This document shows, one piece after another, positions 8,369 to 16,309 of a stretch of DNA of 64,000 nucleotides. Made by a program: the position numbers and the translations under genes. The notes under the pieces are model-generated. The model was given only the letters and a program-made list of their open reading frames with translations, was not told the origin of the DNA and did not search any database. The stretch covers positions 186,001 through 250,000 of the forward strand of contig JACPUR010000041.1 in assembly GCA_016192135.1 (NCBI GenBank), read 5' to 3'. Positions within the stretch are counted from its first letter, which is position 1; each line of letters opens with the position of its first letter. Source of the stretch: Candidatus Tectomicrobia bacterium. Lineage in GTDB: Bacteria > UBA8248.

Positions 8369-9721
8369 CTAGGCGGGAGCGATTTCGGACCTCCACCCCA
8401 GCTCCGCCTCGCACCAGCGCGCGGCGCTCAAGAGGCCGGCCTCGCGCAGCCGGCCCGCCCCCAGCTGGATCCCTACGGGGAGGTTCCCCTCCCCCCGCCC
8501 CAACGGCAGGGCAATCGCGGGGAGCCCCGCCTGGGTGAGGGGTTCCTGGAAGAGCGCGTTGCCGGTGGATTTTTCCCGGATGGGAGGCGCCTCCACCATC
8601 GAGGGAAACATCACCAGGTCGCAGCGCCCGAGGAGGCGGCCCATCTCGCGGGCGAGACGGGCGCGCAGGCGCTGGGCCTGCACGTAGTGCACGGCCGGCA
8701 CCATCAGGCCGCTCGAGATGTTGTGCCTGATTTCCGGCGAATAGGCGTCCATGTTCTCCCGGAACATGCGGCCGTGGTAAGCCGCCGCCTCGACCCGCAT
8801 GATGATGCGGTGGGCCGCATGGAGCTGGTCGAAGTCCACCGGGAGCCTTCCCTCCTCCACCGCGACCCCCTTCTCCTTCAGCCGGGCCGCCCCCCGCTCC
8901 GTCCACTCCGCCACTTCCCGGCTGGAGCGCGGGAGAAAGTCCTCCTTGAGAAAGCACACCCGGCCCGGCTTCCGGGGCGCGGAGGCGGCGGCAAAGTCCT
9001 CCGCCGGCGCCTCGAGCGAGCCGTCGTCCTCCGCGTCCGGCCCCGCCAGCGCCGTGAGGAGGCGGGCGGCGTCTTCCGCGGCGCGGCAGATGATGCCGAC
9101 ATGGTCGAGCGACCAGGACACCGTCACCATTCCCGTCCGGGGGATGCGCCCGTAGGTGGGCTTGAAACCCACCACTCCGCAGAAGGTCGAGGGCCGGAGG
9201 ACCGAGCCGCCCGTCTGGCTCCCCAGCGCGGCGGGCGCCATGCCCGCCGCCACCGCGGCGGCCGAGCCGCTGCTCGATCCGCCCGGGCTGTGGACCGGGT
9301 TCCAGGGATTCCGCGTCTCGGCGGGGTCGGAGGTGGCGAACTGGGTGGTCACCGTCTTGCCCAGAAGGACGGCGCCGGCGGCCCGCAGGCGCGCGGCGGC
9401 CGCGGCGTCTTTCTTCGGGACGTAGCCCTTGTAGAGCGGGGAGTTGGCCTCCCGGAGCATACCCCGGACGTCGATGATGTCCTTGAAGGCCACGGGCGCC
9501 CCCGCCAGCGCGTGGGCGCCTCCCGCCTTGCGCCGCTCGTCCGCCGCCCGGGCTGCGGCGAGCGCGCCCTCGCGGTCCACCTGGACCCAGGCCTTGACCC
9601 GATCCTCGCAGGCCTCGATCCGCTCCAGGAGCGAGCGCGTCCACTCGGCCGCCGTGAGCGTCCCCTCATCCAGCCGCCGCAGGCCCTCGCTCAACGTCAG
9701 CCGCCATGCCTCTCCCGCCAC
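8369..9721 (-). CDS. Amidase-signature family hydrolase
   Basis: This 450-residue cytoplasmic enzyme hydrolyses a C-N amide (or carbamoyl/ureido) bond. The Ser-cisSer-Lys triad is recognisable: Lys80 in VAFKD, the cis-Ser in SPGGSSSGSA (about residue 149-150) and the nucleophile Ser173 in GSQTGGSVLRPS. Length is normal for the family. It is more like AtzE/AtzF-type small-molecule amidases than GatA, since no GatB or GatC gene is near. The GTG start at 9721 has GAGGTG upstream. It ends the catabolic operon, 30 bases after the small AllG-head-like gene, and the operon also encodes a possible AtzG-like partner (11479-11688). Confidence 0.88.
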   Translation of the reverse strand: MAGEAWRLTLSEGLRRLDEGTLTAAEWTRSLLERIEACEDRVKAWVQVDREGALAAARAADERRKAGGAHALAGAPVAFKDIIDVRGMLREANSPLYKGYVPKKDAAAAARLRAAGAVLLGKTVTTQFATSDPAETRNPWNPVHSPGGSSSGSAAAVAAGMAPAALGSQTGGSVLRPSTFCGVVGFKPTYGRIPRTGMVTVSWSLDHVGIICRAAEDAARLLTALAGPDAEDDGSLEAPAEDFAAASAPRKPGRVCFLKEDFLPRSSREVAEWTERGAARLKEKGVAVEEGRLPVDFDQLHAAHRIIMRVEAAAYHGRMFRENMDAYSPEIRHNISSGLMVPAVHYVQAQRLRARLAREMGRLLGRCDLVMFPSMVEAPPIREKSTGNALFQEPLTQAGLPAIALPLGRGEGNLPVGIQLGAGRLREAGLLSAARWCEAELGWRSEIAPA

Positions 9722-9751
9722 TTTTCACCTCCCGTCGTAGCGAACGAAGCC

Positions 9752-9940
9752 TCAATCCTCCCGCCGGTCCAGTTCCTCCAGGCCCTCCAGCAGCCGGGCC
9801 AGACGCGGATTCCCGCCCGCCGGGGGCCGCCAGTCCACATGGACCACCTCGGCTCCCTCCGCGCGCAGCTCTTCGGCGAAGAGCTCGAGCCCCAGGTTCA
9901 CCACCCGGAGCGGGCCGCCCATCAGGCTTTCCAGGCTCAC
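9752..9940 (-). CDS. Small FdrA-operon protein resembling the AllG/YlbE N-terminal segment
   Basis: A 62-residue protein containing LRVVNLGLELFAEELRAEG and VVHVDWRPPAGGN. This pattern is what I recall from stand-alone 'fdrA domain' proteins and the N-terminus of YlbE/AllG (DUF1116), a partner of FdrA. The GTG at 9940 forms a GTGA overlap with the fdrA stop and has GGAGGAGG 5 bases upstream, so it is translationally coupled; an internal ATG at 9922 is the alternative. The large DUF1116 body that normally follows is absent here: the next gene is the amidase. Likely a subunit or scaffold for FdrA. Confidence 0.65.
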   Translation of the reverse strand: MSLESLMGGPLRVVNLGLELFAEELRAEGAEVVHVDWRPPAGGNPRLARLLEGLEELDRRED

Positions 9941-11478
9941 GAGGCCTCCTCCGGCATTCGCCCGGCCAGCCCGGGCTTGAGGAGCAGCGCCAATAACCGG
10001 CAGGCCTCCGCGTTTGAGGGGAGCACCTCCACCCCCGCCTCCTCCAACCGCCGGATTTGGCCCGCCATCCCCTGTGGGTCGCGTTCGGTGCCCACCACCG
10101 ATGCCACCGCGTGCAGGACCCTTCCCCCTTTCGCGGCGTCGGCCCGGGCGGCGCGCACCGCCTCCGAGAGGGCCTTCGCGGGATCCGCATGGGCCGCCTT
10201 GCCCAGCACCAGGTCGAGGAGCAGCACCCCCGCCTCCCCGGCCCCGCCCGCCCGGCGCACCCATTCGGCCCGTGCCCCCGGGTCGAGCATGGGATGCGGT
10301 TTGCCGACGGTGTAGGCATCGTCCCCCAGGTCCACGATGCGGTGGGGGGAATCCCCTCGTTCTTCGTTGTACGGAATCCTCCCCAGGAGAGGTTCGAGGA
10401 GAAGGTGGGCCTCGTGGGCCAGCGTTCCGCCCGTGTAGAGACCCAGGAGGCTCCCGAGGCGGGCTCCGCCTTGCAGGCGCGCGAGGCGCGAACGGACATC
10501 CTCCGGGTCGGAGAAGGGCCGGGGCGCCCAAGGCGCCCTTTTCAGCAGCGCGGCGGCGGCCTGGGCGGCGTCCTCCAGGGTTTCCACCCACCGCGCTGTG
10601 CTCTTGGCCGGAGGCTTCGCGCCCAGGCAGCAGACAACGGCGGGCTTTCCCATCTCCGCCAGCGCCCGTTCGAGAGGGGCGAGCACTTCCGCCTCCGGGG
10701 GCTTCGAGATGAGCACAATGATCTCGGTCCTTGGATCGCGCTTGAGGAGATCCAGGACCAGGAAGGTCATCGCACCGCCCACCCTCGCCGTCAGGTCCCG
10801 GCCGCCGACCCCGATCCCGTGCGAGATGCCCTCCCCCAGCCCCGCCAGGCGGCATGCCACCGCCTGAAGGCCCGTGCCCGAGGCGGCCACGATGCCCACC
10901 CGGCCTCGGGGCACCACGTTGGCGAAACCGACGGGCGTCCCGTTCAGGTAGGCCGTCCCGCAGTCCGGGCCCATGCAGAGGAGCCCCCGTGCGAGGGCCT
11001 CGCGCTTGAGCTCCACCTCGGCCTCGACGGGCACGTTGTCGCTGAAGAGAAAGACGTTCAGCCCGCTCCGCAGGGCACGCATGGCCTCCCGCTTGGCGAA
11101 GGGGCCCGGGACGGAGATGGCGGCCAGGTTCGCTCCAGGCAGGAGCCGCAGGGCGGCGTCGAGGGACCGGGGGGAAGCGGCCGTCCCAGGGACCGCGGGA
11201 GCGCGGCGCCGGAAGAGAAGCTCCTGCGCCTCGGCCAGCGCCTCTTCCGCGATGGAACCACTGTCGGCCAGGACGGCCAGGATCAGATCATTGGGGCCCG
11301 CCTTTTCGATGACGACCGAGGCGAGACCGGCCTGCGCGAGGATGCCGTGGTTGGAGGGAGTGCCCATGAGGGCGGCCGCTTCCCGCACCCCCTCCCCACC
11401 CCGGAGGGCCTGGGCGACCCGCATGAGCGCCACCGAGTCCTGGTAGAACGATGGGAGGACGATGCTCCGGAGCGCCAC
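9937..11478 (-). CDS. fdrA: FdrA-like acyl-CoA synthetase / carbamoyltransferase subunit
   Basis: This 513-residue protein resembles FdrA (AllF), which has the fold of succinyl-CoA-synthetase-type ligases. Visible are LLCMGPDCGTAYLNG (about 168-180), the nucleotide-loop-like VGIVAASGTGLQ, GISHGIGVGGRDL and, near the C-terminus, LYTGGTLAHEAHLLL. In E. coli FdrA works with AllG and AllH in oxamate carbamoyltransfer during allantoin breakdown. Here neither a full AllG nor AllH nor carbamate kinase is present, so the same reaction should not be assumed. The GTG start follows the stop of the 69-residue gene directly, with a G-rich Shine-Dalgarno inside that gene. Confidence 0.85.
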   Translation of the reverse strand: MALRSIVLPSFYQDSVALMRVAQALRGGEGVREAAALMGTPSNHGILAQAGLASVVIEKAGPNDLILAVLADSGSIAEEALAEAQELLFRRRAPAVPGTAASPRSLDAALRLLPGANLAAISVPGPFAKREAMRALRSGLNVFLFSDNVPVEAEVELKREALARGLLCMGPDCGTAYLNGTPVGFANVVPRGRVGIVAASGTGLQAVACRLAGLGEGISHGIGVGGRDLTARVGGAMTFLVLDLLKRDPRTEIIVLISKPPEAEVLAPLERALAEMGKPAVVCCLGAKPPAKSTARWVETLEDAAQAAAALLKRAPWAPRPFSDPEDVRSRLARLQGGARLGSLLGLYTGGTLAHEAHLLLEPLLGRIPYNEERGDSPHRIVDLGDDAYTVGKPHPMLDPGARAEWVRRAGGAGEAGVLLLDLVLGKAAHADPAKALSEAVRAARADAAKGGRVLHAVASVVGTERDPQGMAGQIRRLEEAGVEVLPSNAEACRLLALLLKPGLAGRMPEEAS

Positions 11479-11688
11479 TCAGCGATCCCCCCCCTCCTTC
11501 TCCCGGCGGTAGGCGGGCATGATGGGCTCTTCCTCCTTGGCGAGTGCGGCGGCGTCGATCCGCGCCAGCATGCCCGCCATCTCCTGGGCGGCCTTCCGGG
11601 AGCGATCGTCCCGGGGCAGGCCGAAGACAGCCTGGGCCGCCGCCTCGATGCGCTCCGCCACCTCCCGCTCGCTCTCCTGCCGGTCCAT
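11479..11688 (-). CDS. Small helical protein, possibly AtzG-like amidase partner
   Basis: A 69-residue charged protein (MDRQESEREVAERIEAAAQ) with a predicted helix pair, a VFGLPRDDRSRKAAQEMAG segment and an acidic-proline end EEEPIMPAYRREKEGGDR. The spacing of a GLP turn, a helix and a final EP stretch recalls AtzG/DUF4089 proteins that bind AtzE-type amidases. The similarity is by pattern only. GAGGAGG precedes the ATG. It abuts fdrA with no gap, and an amidase is encoded two genes further on, which supports the idea. Alternatively it is an FdrA accessory subunit. Confidence 0.55.
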   Translation of the reverse strand: MDRQESEREVAERIEAAAQAVFGLPRDDRSRKAAQEMAGMLARIDAAALAKEEEPIMPAYRREKEGGDR

Positions 11689-11697
11689 GCGTCCTCC

Positions 11698-12312
11698 TCA
11701 GTTCGTCTCCGCCCGGCGCTCGGGCACCGCCCCGCCCCTGCGCTCGGGGAACTGGCCCTTCCAGCGCTCGAAGAGCTTCTGCTCGAGGCCCAGCGAATCC
11801 AAGGTCTTCCCCACCACGTGGTTCACCAAGTCGTCCAGCGTCTTCGGGCCGAAGTAAAAGCCCGGCGAGGCGGGCAGGATCATCACCCCTAGCCGGGAGA
11901 GCTTGAGCATGTTCTCCAGGTGGATGGCCGAGAGCGGCATCTCCCGCGGGACGAGCACGAGCCTGCGGCCCTCCTTCAGGATCACGTCCGCCGCCCGGCC
12001 CACGAGATTGTCTCCCGTCCCTGCGGCAATCTGGCCCAGCGTCTTCATGGAGCACGGGATGACGGCCATGGCGTCGAAGCCGGCGCTTCCGCTCGCGGGC
12101 CGCGCCCCGATGTCTCCCTCCGGGTGGACGACGCTCGCCCAGGCCCCCAGGTCCTTGAGGTCGAGGCCCGTCTCGTGCTGGAGCACCCGGAGGCCGGCCT
12201 TCGAGATCACCAGGTGGGTCTCCACGTCCGGGTAGGCCTCGCGGAGCACCTCCATGAAGCGGACCCCGTAGAGGGCCCCCGAGGCACCGGTAATCCCGAC
12301 CACGAGCTTCAT
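11698..12312 (-). CDS. ubiX: UbiX-family flavin prenyltransferase
   Basis: This 204-residue enzyme prenylates FMN to make prFMN, the cofactor of UbiD-type decarboxylases. Family motifs are clear: GITGASGALYG at the N-terminus (flavin binding), IPCSMKTLGQIAAG, LVLVPREMPLSAIHLENML and ILPASPGFYFGPKTLDDLV. Length is typical. No ubiD gene occurs anywhere in the window, so the decarboxylase it serves must be elsewhere, or another enzyme of this operon uses prFMN. It is 9 bases before the AtzG-like gene, clearly in the same operon. Confidence 0.92.
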   Translation of the reverse strand: MKLVVGITGASGALYGVRFMEVLREAYPDVETHLVISKAGLRVLQHETGLDLKDLGAWASVVHPEGDIGARPASGSAGFDAMAVIPCSMKTLGQIAAGTGDNLVGRAADVILKEGRRLVLVPREMPLSAIHLENMLKLSRLGVMILPASPGFYFGPKTLDDLVNHVVGKTLDSLGLEQKLFERWKGQFPERRGGAVPERRAETN

Positions 12313-12370
12313 GCGTCATTCCCTTATTGTAAAAGTGATGACTTATCTTACCTCGTCCCGCGGGCGGGGG

Positions 12371-13282
12371 CTAGGAGACCTTCAGCGCCCGGCGGGAGCG
12401 GTTCTTCCGGATTTTCTCGAAGTCCCGGTAGAGGAGCGAGTAGTCCTTCTCCAGCATCCCAAGCGCGGCGGCCTTCTGGAGGAAGTTGCGGGTCACGGTG
12501 CCGTAGGAGGTGTCCGCGCCCAGGCGCTTCCCCATGCCGACCGCCATCGTAAGGTCCTTGAGCAGGTTGTAGACTCGGGATTTCGCGTCCCACTTCTTGG
12601 AGAGGATGTGCCTGGGGAAGCGGAACTGGCTGGCGTAGCTGCGGGCGTTGGCCACGTTGAAGACCTCGATCACGTCCTGGAGCCGGATGCCCGACCGCTC
12701 GGCCATGCGGCACCCCTCGCAGGTGGCCATGAAGATGGAGTGGGTCACGAGGTTGTGGACGAGCTTGAGGGTGTGCCCCGAGCCTGCGGGGCCGAGGAGG
12801 AAGAGCTTGGAGGCGATGGGCGCGAGACGTTTCTCGATGCGGGCGAAGGCTTTCTTGTCGCCCCCCATCATCAGAGTCAGTGTGCCGGCCTCGGCGCCGG
12901 TGGCTCCCCCGCTCATGCCGGCGTCCAAATAGGCCATTCCCTTCTTCGCCGCCAGCCTGGCCAGCTTCAAAGTGGCGGCGGGGTCGGAGGTAGTGAAGTC
13001 GCAGAGGACGGTGCCGGGCTGGCCGTTCGCGAGGATGCCCTTCCCGCCCCGGAGGCACTGGGCCACCTCCTTGGAACTGGGGACGACGAAGATGATCAGG
13101 TCGCAGGCCTTGACCATCTCGCCCGGCGCCGCGACTTCGACCCCCTTCATCCCCTCGAACTTCCTGCGGGCGGCCGGGGAGATGTCCCACACCACGAGAG
13201 GGACCCGCGCCTTGGCGAAGTTGCGCGCGATCCCCCCGCCCATGTTCCCGAGGCCCACCACGCCTGTCTTCATGTTTTTCAT
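12371..13282 (-). CDS. 3-hydroxyisobutyrate-dehydrogenase-family oxidoreductase
   Basis: A 303-residue NAD(P)-dependent beta-hydroxyacid dehydrogenase. It has the Rossmann motif VGLGNMGGGIARN, the substrate loop DAGMSGGATGAEAGTLTLMM and the catalytic lysine in GSGHTLKLVHN. The C-terminal all-alpha domain is complete. Several ATGs are possible; ATG at 13282 is chosen because AGGTGGAG stands 6 bases before it. The family oxidises 3-hydroxyacids such as 3-hydroxyisobutyrate, tartronate semialdehyde or related compounds. The specific residues for these are not decisive here. It lies between the FAD oxidoreductase and ubiX. Confidence 0.87.
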   Translation of the reverse strand: MKNMKTGVVGLGNMGGGIARNFAKARVPLVVWDISPAARRKFEGMKGVEVAAPGEMVKACDLIIFVVPSSKEVAQCLRGGKGILANGQPGTVLCDFTTSDPAATLKLARLAAKKGMAYLDAGMSGGATGAEAGTLTLMMGGDKKAFARIEKRLAPIASKLFLLGPAGSGHTLKLVHNLVTHSIFMATCEGCRMAERSGIRLQDVIEVFNVANARSYASQFRFPRHILSKKWDAKSRVYNLLKDLTMAVGMGKRLGADTSYGTVTRNFLQKAAALGMLEKDYSLLYRDFEKIRKNRSRRALKVS

Positions 13283-13295
13283 TAGCATCTCCACC

Positions 13296-13311
13296 TAAAT
13301 AACTGAAATCA
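13296..13311. promoter_or_regulatory. Copy 1 of a shared 16-base AT-rich motif
   Basis: TAAATAACTGAAATCA, just before the hydroxyacid dehydrogenase start and overlapping the stop of the FAD oxidoreductase gene. It matches 15 of 16 bases with the motif at 17263-17278 ahead of the operon. In such GC-rich DNA this shared AT-rich string suggests a binding site for the same regulator. Confidence 0.4.
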
Positions 13312-15015
13312 GGCAATTGGTTGATGTTCTTTCACTGGCTCGGTCGAAAACCAGATCTCCCCGACCGGCCCCCGCTCCAGCCGGGTGACCACCCGCCAAC
13401 GCGCGTCGTCCCGCTCTGGGAAGTCGAGCCTGAAGTGGGCCCCCCGGCTTTCCTCCCTCCGCAGGGAGGCCGTGGCCAGGAGGCGCCCCAGGAGGGCCAA
13501 GTTCCGAACCGAGAGGGCGCTCTCCAGCTCCTGTCCCTGCGCCTTGTCGGAGGCATGGGCCTCATCCGCCAGGCGCATCCGGGGCATCTCCTCGCGCTCG
13601 ATGCGCTCATACTCCTCCAAGGCCTCGGCGCAGCCCCGGGCGTCCCGGATGGGCCCGAGCTTCTCGTGGGCCAGCATCCGGCAGCGCAGCCGGACATCCG
13701 CCTGGAGCGGACCCTCCCTCCGGTCGATCAGCTCCTCCACCCAGGCGCGCTCCGCCTCAGGGAGGGCGATCCTCCCCGGGGCCTTGCCGGCCCCGCTCCG
13801 GGCCGCCGCCGAGGCCGCCCGGCCCGCCCGGCGCCCGAACACGAGGGCGGCCGAGAGGGCGGAGCCTCCGATGCGGTTCCCGCCGTGGATGCCCCCCGCC
13901 GTCTCCCCCGCGGCCCAGAGACCGGGGACGGGGGTGCGGCCGTCCGCGTCGATCTGGAGCCCCCCCAGCCAGGTGTGGCTGCCCGGGGCGACTTCCAGGG
14001 GAGTCTTGGTGATGTCGATGCCGCGCGAGAGGCAGGTCTTGTAGACGTGGGGGATCTGCTTCTGGATGACCTCCATGGGCACGCGGGTGGCGTCCATGAA
14101 GATGCCCCCCGTCTTCCCGGCGCGGCCCGCGTGGATCTCCTGGGCCATGGCCAGGATGACCTCGCTACGGGTGCTCTGCTCGGCCGTCTCGGGGAAGTAG
14201 CGCTTGAGGAAGGCCTCCCCGTCCCGGTTGCGGAAGATGGCGCCCGCGTTGATGAACCCTGTCGGGTGCGGCGCGAAGCCGAAGAGCTCCTCCGGCGCGC
14301 AGCACATGGCCTGGAAGTCGATCAACTCGATGCCCAGGAGGGGCGCCCCCGCGCGGAAGCCCAGGACGTAGCCGTCCCCCGTCACCTGGGGCGGATTGTC
14401 GTTCACGAAAAAGAGCCCGCTTCCCCCACCCGTGCAGAGAATGATCTCGCGCGCCGCGTAGGTCACGAGCCGGCCCCGGGAGTAGTCCACCCCCCAGGCG
14501 CCCGCGATCCGCCCGCCCTCCGTCACGAGGTCCACGATGGCGGTGTGGGGGTGTTGCGCGATGCGGGCGTCCCCCCGGAGGCGCCGGGAGAGCACCTTCG
14601 TCACCATGTTTCCCGTCGTGTCGTAGTGGTGGAGGGCGCGGGGATGGCTGTGGGTCGGGAACATCTTGAGGTCGAGCCGCTCGTTTTCGTCCCGGATAAA
14701 CTCGGCGCCCCAGCTCGCCAGGTCGCGCACCACGTCGATGATGCCGTACACCCAGACGCGGGCCAGCCCGGGGTCGATCAGCTCGCCCCCGTGCTCGAGG
14801 ATCTCCTTGAGGTGCAGCTCCGGGCTGTCGCCGGGCGCCAGGGCGGCGGCGAAGCCCCCCCGGGCGACCGTGGTCGTCCCGCTGGTGGCGCGGCCCTTGG
14901 TGGCCTGGATGACGCGCACCCCCGCCTCGGCGCACTCGAAGGCGGCCAGGGTGCCCGCCGCCCCCCCGCCGGCGATGAGGACGTCCGTCTCGTGAAGCTC
15001 CACCGGTATGCTCAA
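13309..15015 (-). CDS. FAD-dependent oxidoreductase, fumarate reductase/succinate dehydrogenase flavoprotein type
   Basis: This 568-residue flavoprotein has the dinucleotide motif VLIAGGGAAGTLAAFECAEAG at the N-terminus, HYDTTGNMVTKVLSRRLRG in the substrate region and the C-terminal FAD contact WAAGETAGGIHGGNRIGGSA. It belongs with SdhA/FrdA, L-aspartate oxidase and AprA. No iron-sulfur or membrane-anchor subunit is encoded nearby, so it acts as a soluble oxidase or reductase, or with distant partners. The TTG start overlaps the upstream stop (TTGA) and is preceded by GGAGGAGAGGG. In this operon it probably dehydrogenates or reduces a dicarboxylate-like intermediate. Confidence 0.85.
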   Translation of the reverse strand: MSIPVELHETDVLIAGGGAAGTLAAFECAEAGVRVIQATKGRATSGTTTVARGGFAAALAPGDSPELHLKEILEHGGELIDPGLARVWVYGIIDVVRDLASWGAEFIRDENERLDLKMFPTHSHPRALHHYDTTGNMVTKVLSRRLRGDARIAQHPHTAIVDLVTEGGRIAGAWGVDYSRGRLVTYAAREIILCTGGGSGLFFVNDNPPQVTGDGYVLGFRAGAPLLGIELIDFQAMCCAPEELFGFAPHPTGFINAGAIFRNRDGEAFLKRYFPETAEQSTRSEVILAMAQEIHAGRAGKTGGIFMDATRVPMEVIQKQIPHVYKTCLSRGIDITKTPLEVAPGSHTWLGGLQIDADGRTPVPGLWAAGETAGGIHGGNRIGGSALSAALVFGRRAGRAASAAARSGAGKAPGRIALPEAERAWVEELIDRREGPLQADVRLRCRMLAHEKLGPIRDARGCAEALEEYERIEREEMPRMRLADEAHASDKAQGQELESALSVRNLALLGRLLATASLRREESRGAHFRLDFPERDDARWRVVTRLERGPVGEIWFSTEPVKEHQPIA

Positions 15016-16286
15016 CCGCCCTCTCCTCCGGCCGGGGCCCCCGCCCCTGCGCGCGCCATCTCCAGGAAGGCGTCGGCGCAGGCGTCCGCGAAGGCCGGGT
15101 CGTTGATGTGCAGGTCCAGCTCCTCGGCCCTTCCCCTCTTCAGGTGCGCCCGCAGGGAGCGGGCGAAGGCGGCGTCCGCCTCGGGCTGGAGCCAGGGGCC
15201 CACGGGCCGCCCCTCGAGGTCGTGGGCCGCGCGCTTCGTGTGCTCGCTGTAGCCCCGCTTGGGGATGAGAACCGCGAAGGGCCCCTTGGCCGCGTTCAGG
15301 CGCTCGGCCACCATCCGCCCCAGGGCCTCGAATTCCTCCTCATTGGTGCGCATCAGCAGGTTTTGCGGGTTATAGCGGAAGAAGGCCCGGCCCCGGTAGG
15401 CCTCGGGCACCTGGCCCGCCCAGAAGTTCGCGTGATCGAGCGCCCCCGGCACAACCACCTGGGGGATTCCCGCCTCCCCGGCCCCCCGCAGGCGGCCCTC
15501 GCCGGCGCTGTAGACGCCGCCCACCAGGAGGTCCGTCATCTCATGGGTGGTCACGTCCACCACCCCGGCCAGCTCGCCCAGCCGCGCGAGGGACTCCAGC
15601 GCCCGGCCCCCCGGGCCCGAGGCGTGAAACAGGATGACCTCGAAGCCCGCCTCCCGGAGCCTGGCCTCCACCCGGTTCACGCAGGCCGCCGTCCCCCCGA
15701 AGGAGGAGACGCCGACCAGCGGAATTTTCTTCTCCGCCGCGCCACTCCGAGTGGCCCACCCCCGGGCCATCGCGGCCGCCGCCAGGGAGGCGCTCCCGAT
15801 GATGGCCCGGGTGAACCGGTTGAGGGAGAAGTCCCCAATGGAGGGGAACATGGCGATGTCGCTCTCGGCCACGAACCACTGCACCGCCGCGGTGGCGGCC
15901 ACCGGGCTGACCATGACCTTGGGCAGGAGGGGGGGCAGCGCCCGCATGATGCCGCAGGCGATGTTGGCGCCATTCGCCCCGCCCAGCCCCAGGACCCCCG
16001 CCAGCTCCCCCTCCCGGAGCCAGGCGGAAAGCACCTTCCGCCCCCCGGCGACGATCACGTCGGCCGCGGCGCCGCGCTCCATCGGGGCCAGCTCCTCCCA
16101 GCGCCGGCCCGCCTCTTCGGCCAGCCGCCCGGCGGGGAGATAATCTCCCGGGGCGGCATGCGGCCGGCAAGAGGTGTCCACCAGGCGCGGAACGGCCCCG
16201 GCGCGCCGGAGCGCCTCGCAGGCGCACCGCGCTTCCTCCCCCTTGCTGTCCAAGGTGGCCAGGACGGTCACGATGGGATCGGGCAT
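15012..16286 (-). CDS. Tm-1-like ATP-binding domain protein (UPF0261)
   Basis: This 424-residue protein matches the Tm-1-like/UPF0261 family. It starts VTVLATLDSKGEEARCACEA and contains GVLGLGGANGANIACGIMRA, KVMVSPVAATAAVQWFV, PSIGDFSLNR and, in the second half, VGVSSFGGTAACVNR and EVILFHASGPGGRALESL. Bacterial members commonly sit beside, or are fused to, a TIM-barrel PEP-hydrolase-like domain, as here. The biochemical reaction of bacterial members is not established; the plant Tm-1 protein binds ATP and a viral replicase. Its gene overlaps the FAD oxidoreductase gene by 4 bases. Confidence 0.88.
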   Translation of the reverse strand: MPDPIVTVLATLDSKGEEARCACEALRRAGAVPRLVDTSCRPHAAPGDYLPAGRLAEEAGRRWEELAPMERGAAADVIVAGGRKVLSAWLREGELAGVLGLGGANGANIACGIMRALPPLLPKVMVSPVAATAAVQWFVAESDIAMFPSIGDFSLNRFTRAIIGSASLAAAAMARGWATRSGAAEKKIPLVGVSSFGGTAACVNRVEARLREAGFEVILFHASGPGGRALESLARLGELAGVVDVTTHEMTDLLVGGVYSAGEGRLRGAGEAGIPQVVVPGALDHANFWAGQVPEAYRGRAFFRYNPQNLLMRTNEEEFEALGRMVAERLNAAKGPFAVLIPKRGYSEHTKRAAHDLEGRPVGPWLQPEADAAFARSLRAHLKRGRAEELDLHINDPAFADACADAFLEMARAGAGAPAGGEGG

Positions 16287-16309
16287 GCGGGCGGTTCTCC
16301 GCCTGTGGA

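Noticed and set aside
7230-9644. An 804-codon frame joining the TAXI copy-2 gene with upstream DNA
   Set aside because: The upstream part is an out-of-frame shadow of the amidase gene. The ATG at 8228 with its ribosome-binding site and signal peptide is the real start.
8369-9721. The amidase as GatA of the tRNA-dependent amidotransferase
   Set aside because: No gatB or gatC is adjacent, the gene is last in a catabolic operon, and a small AtzG-like protein is encoded instead.
9937-11478. A complete oxamate carbamoyltransferase / allantoin pathway
   Set aside because: Only FdrA and a possible AllG head are present. Without AllG body, AllH and carbamate kinase the pathway cannot be claimed.
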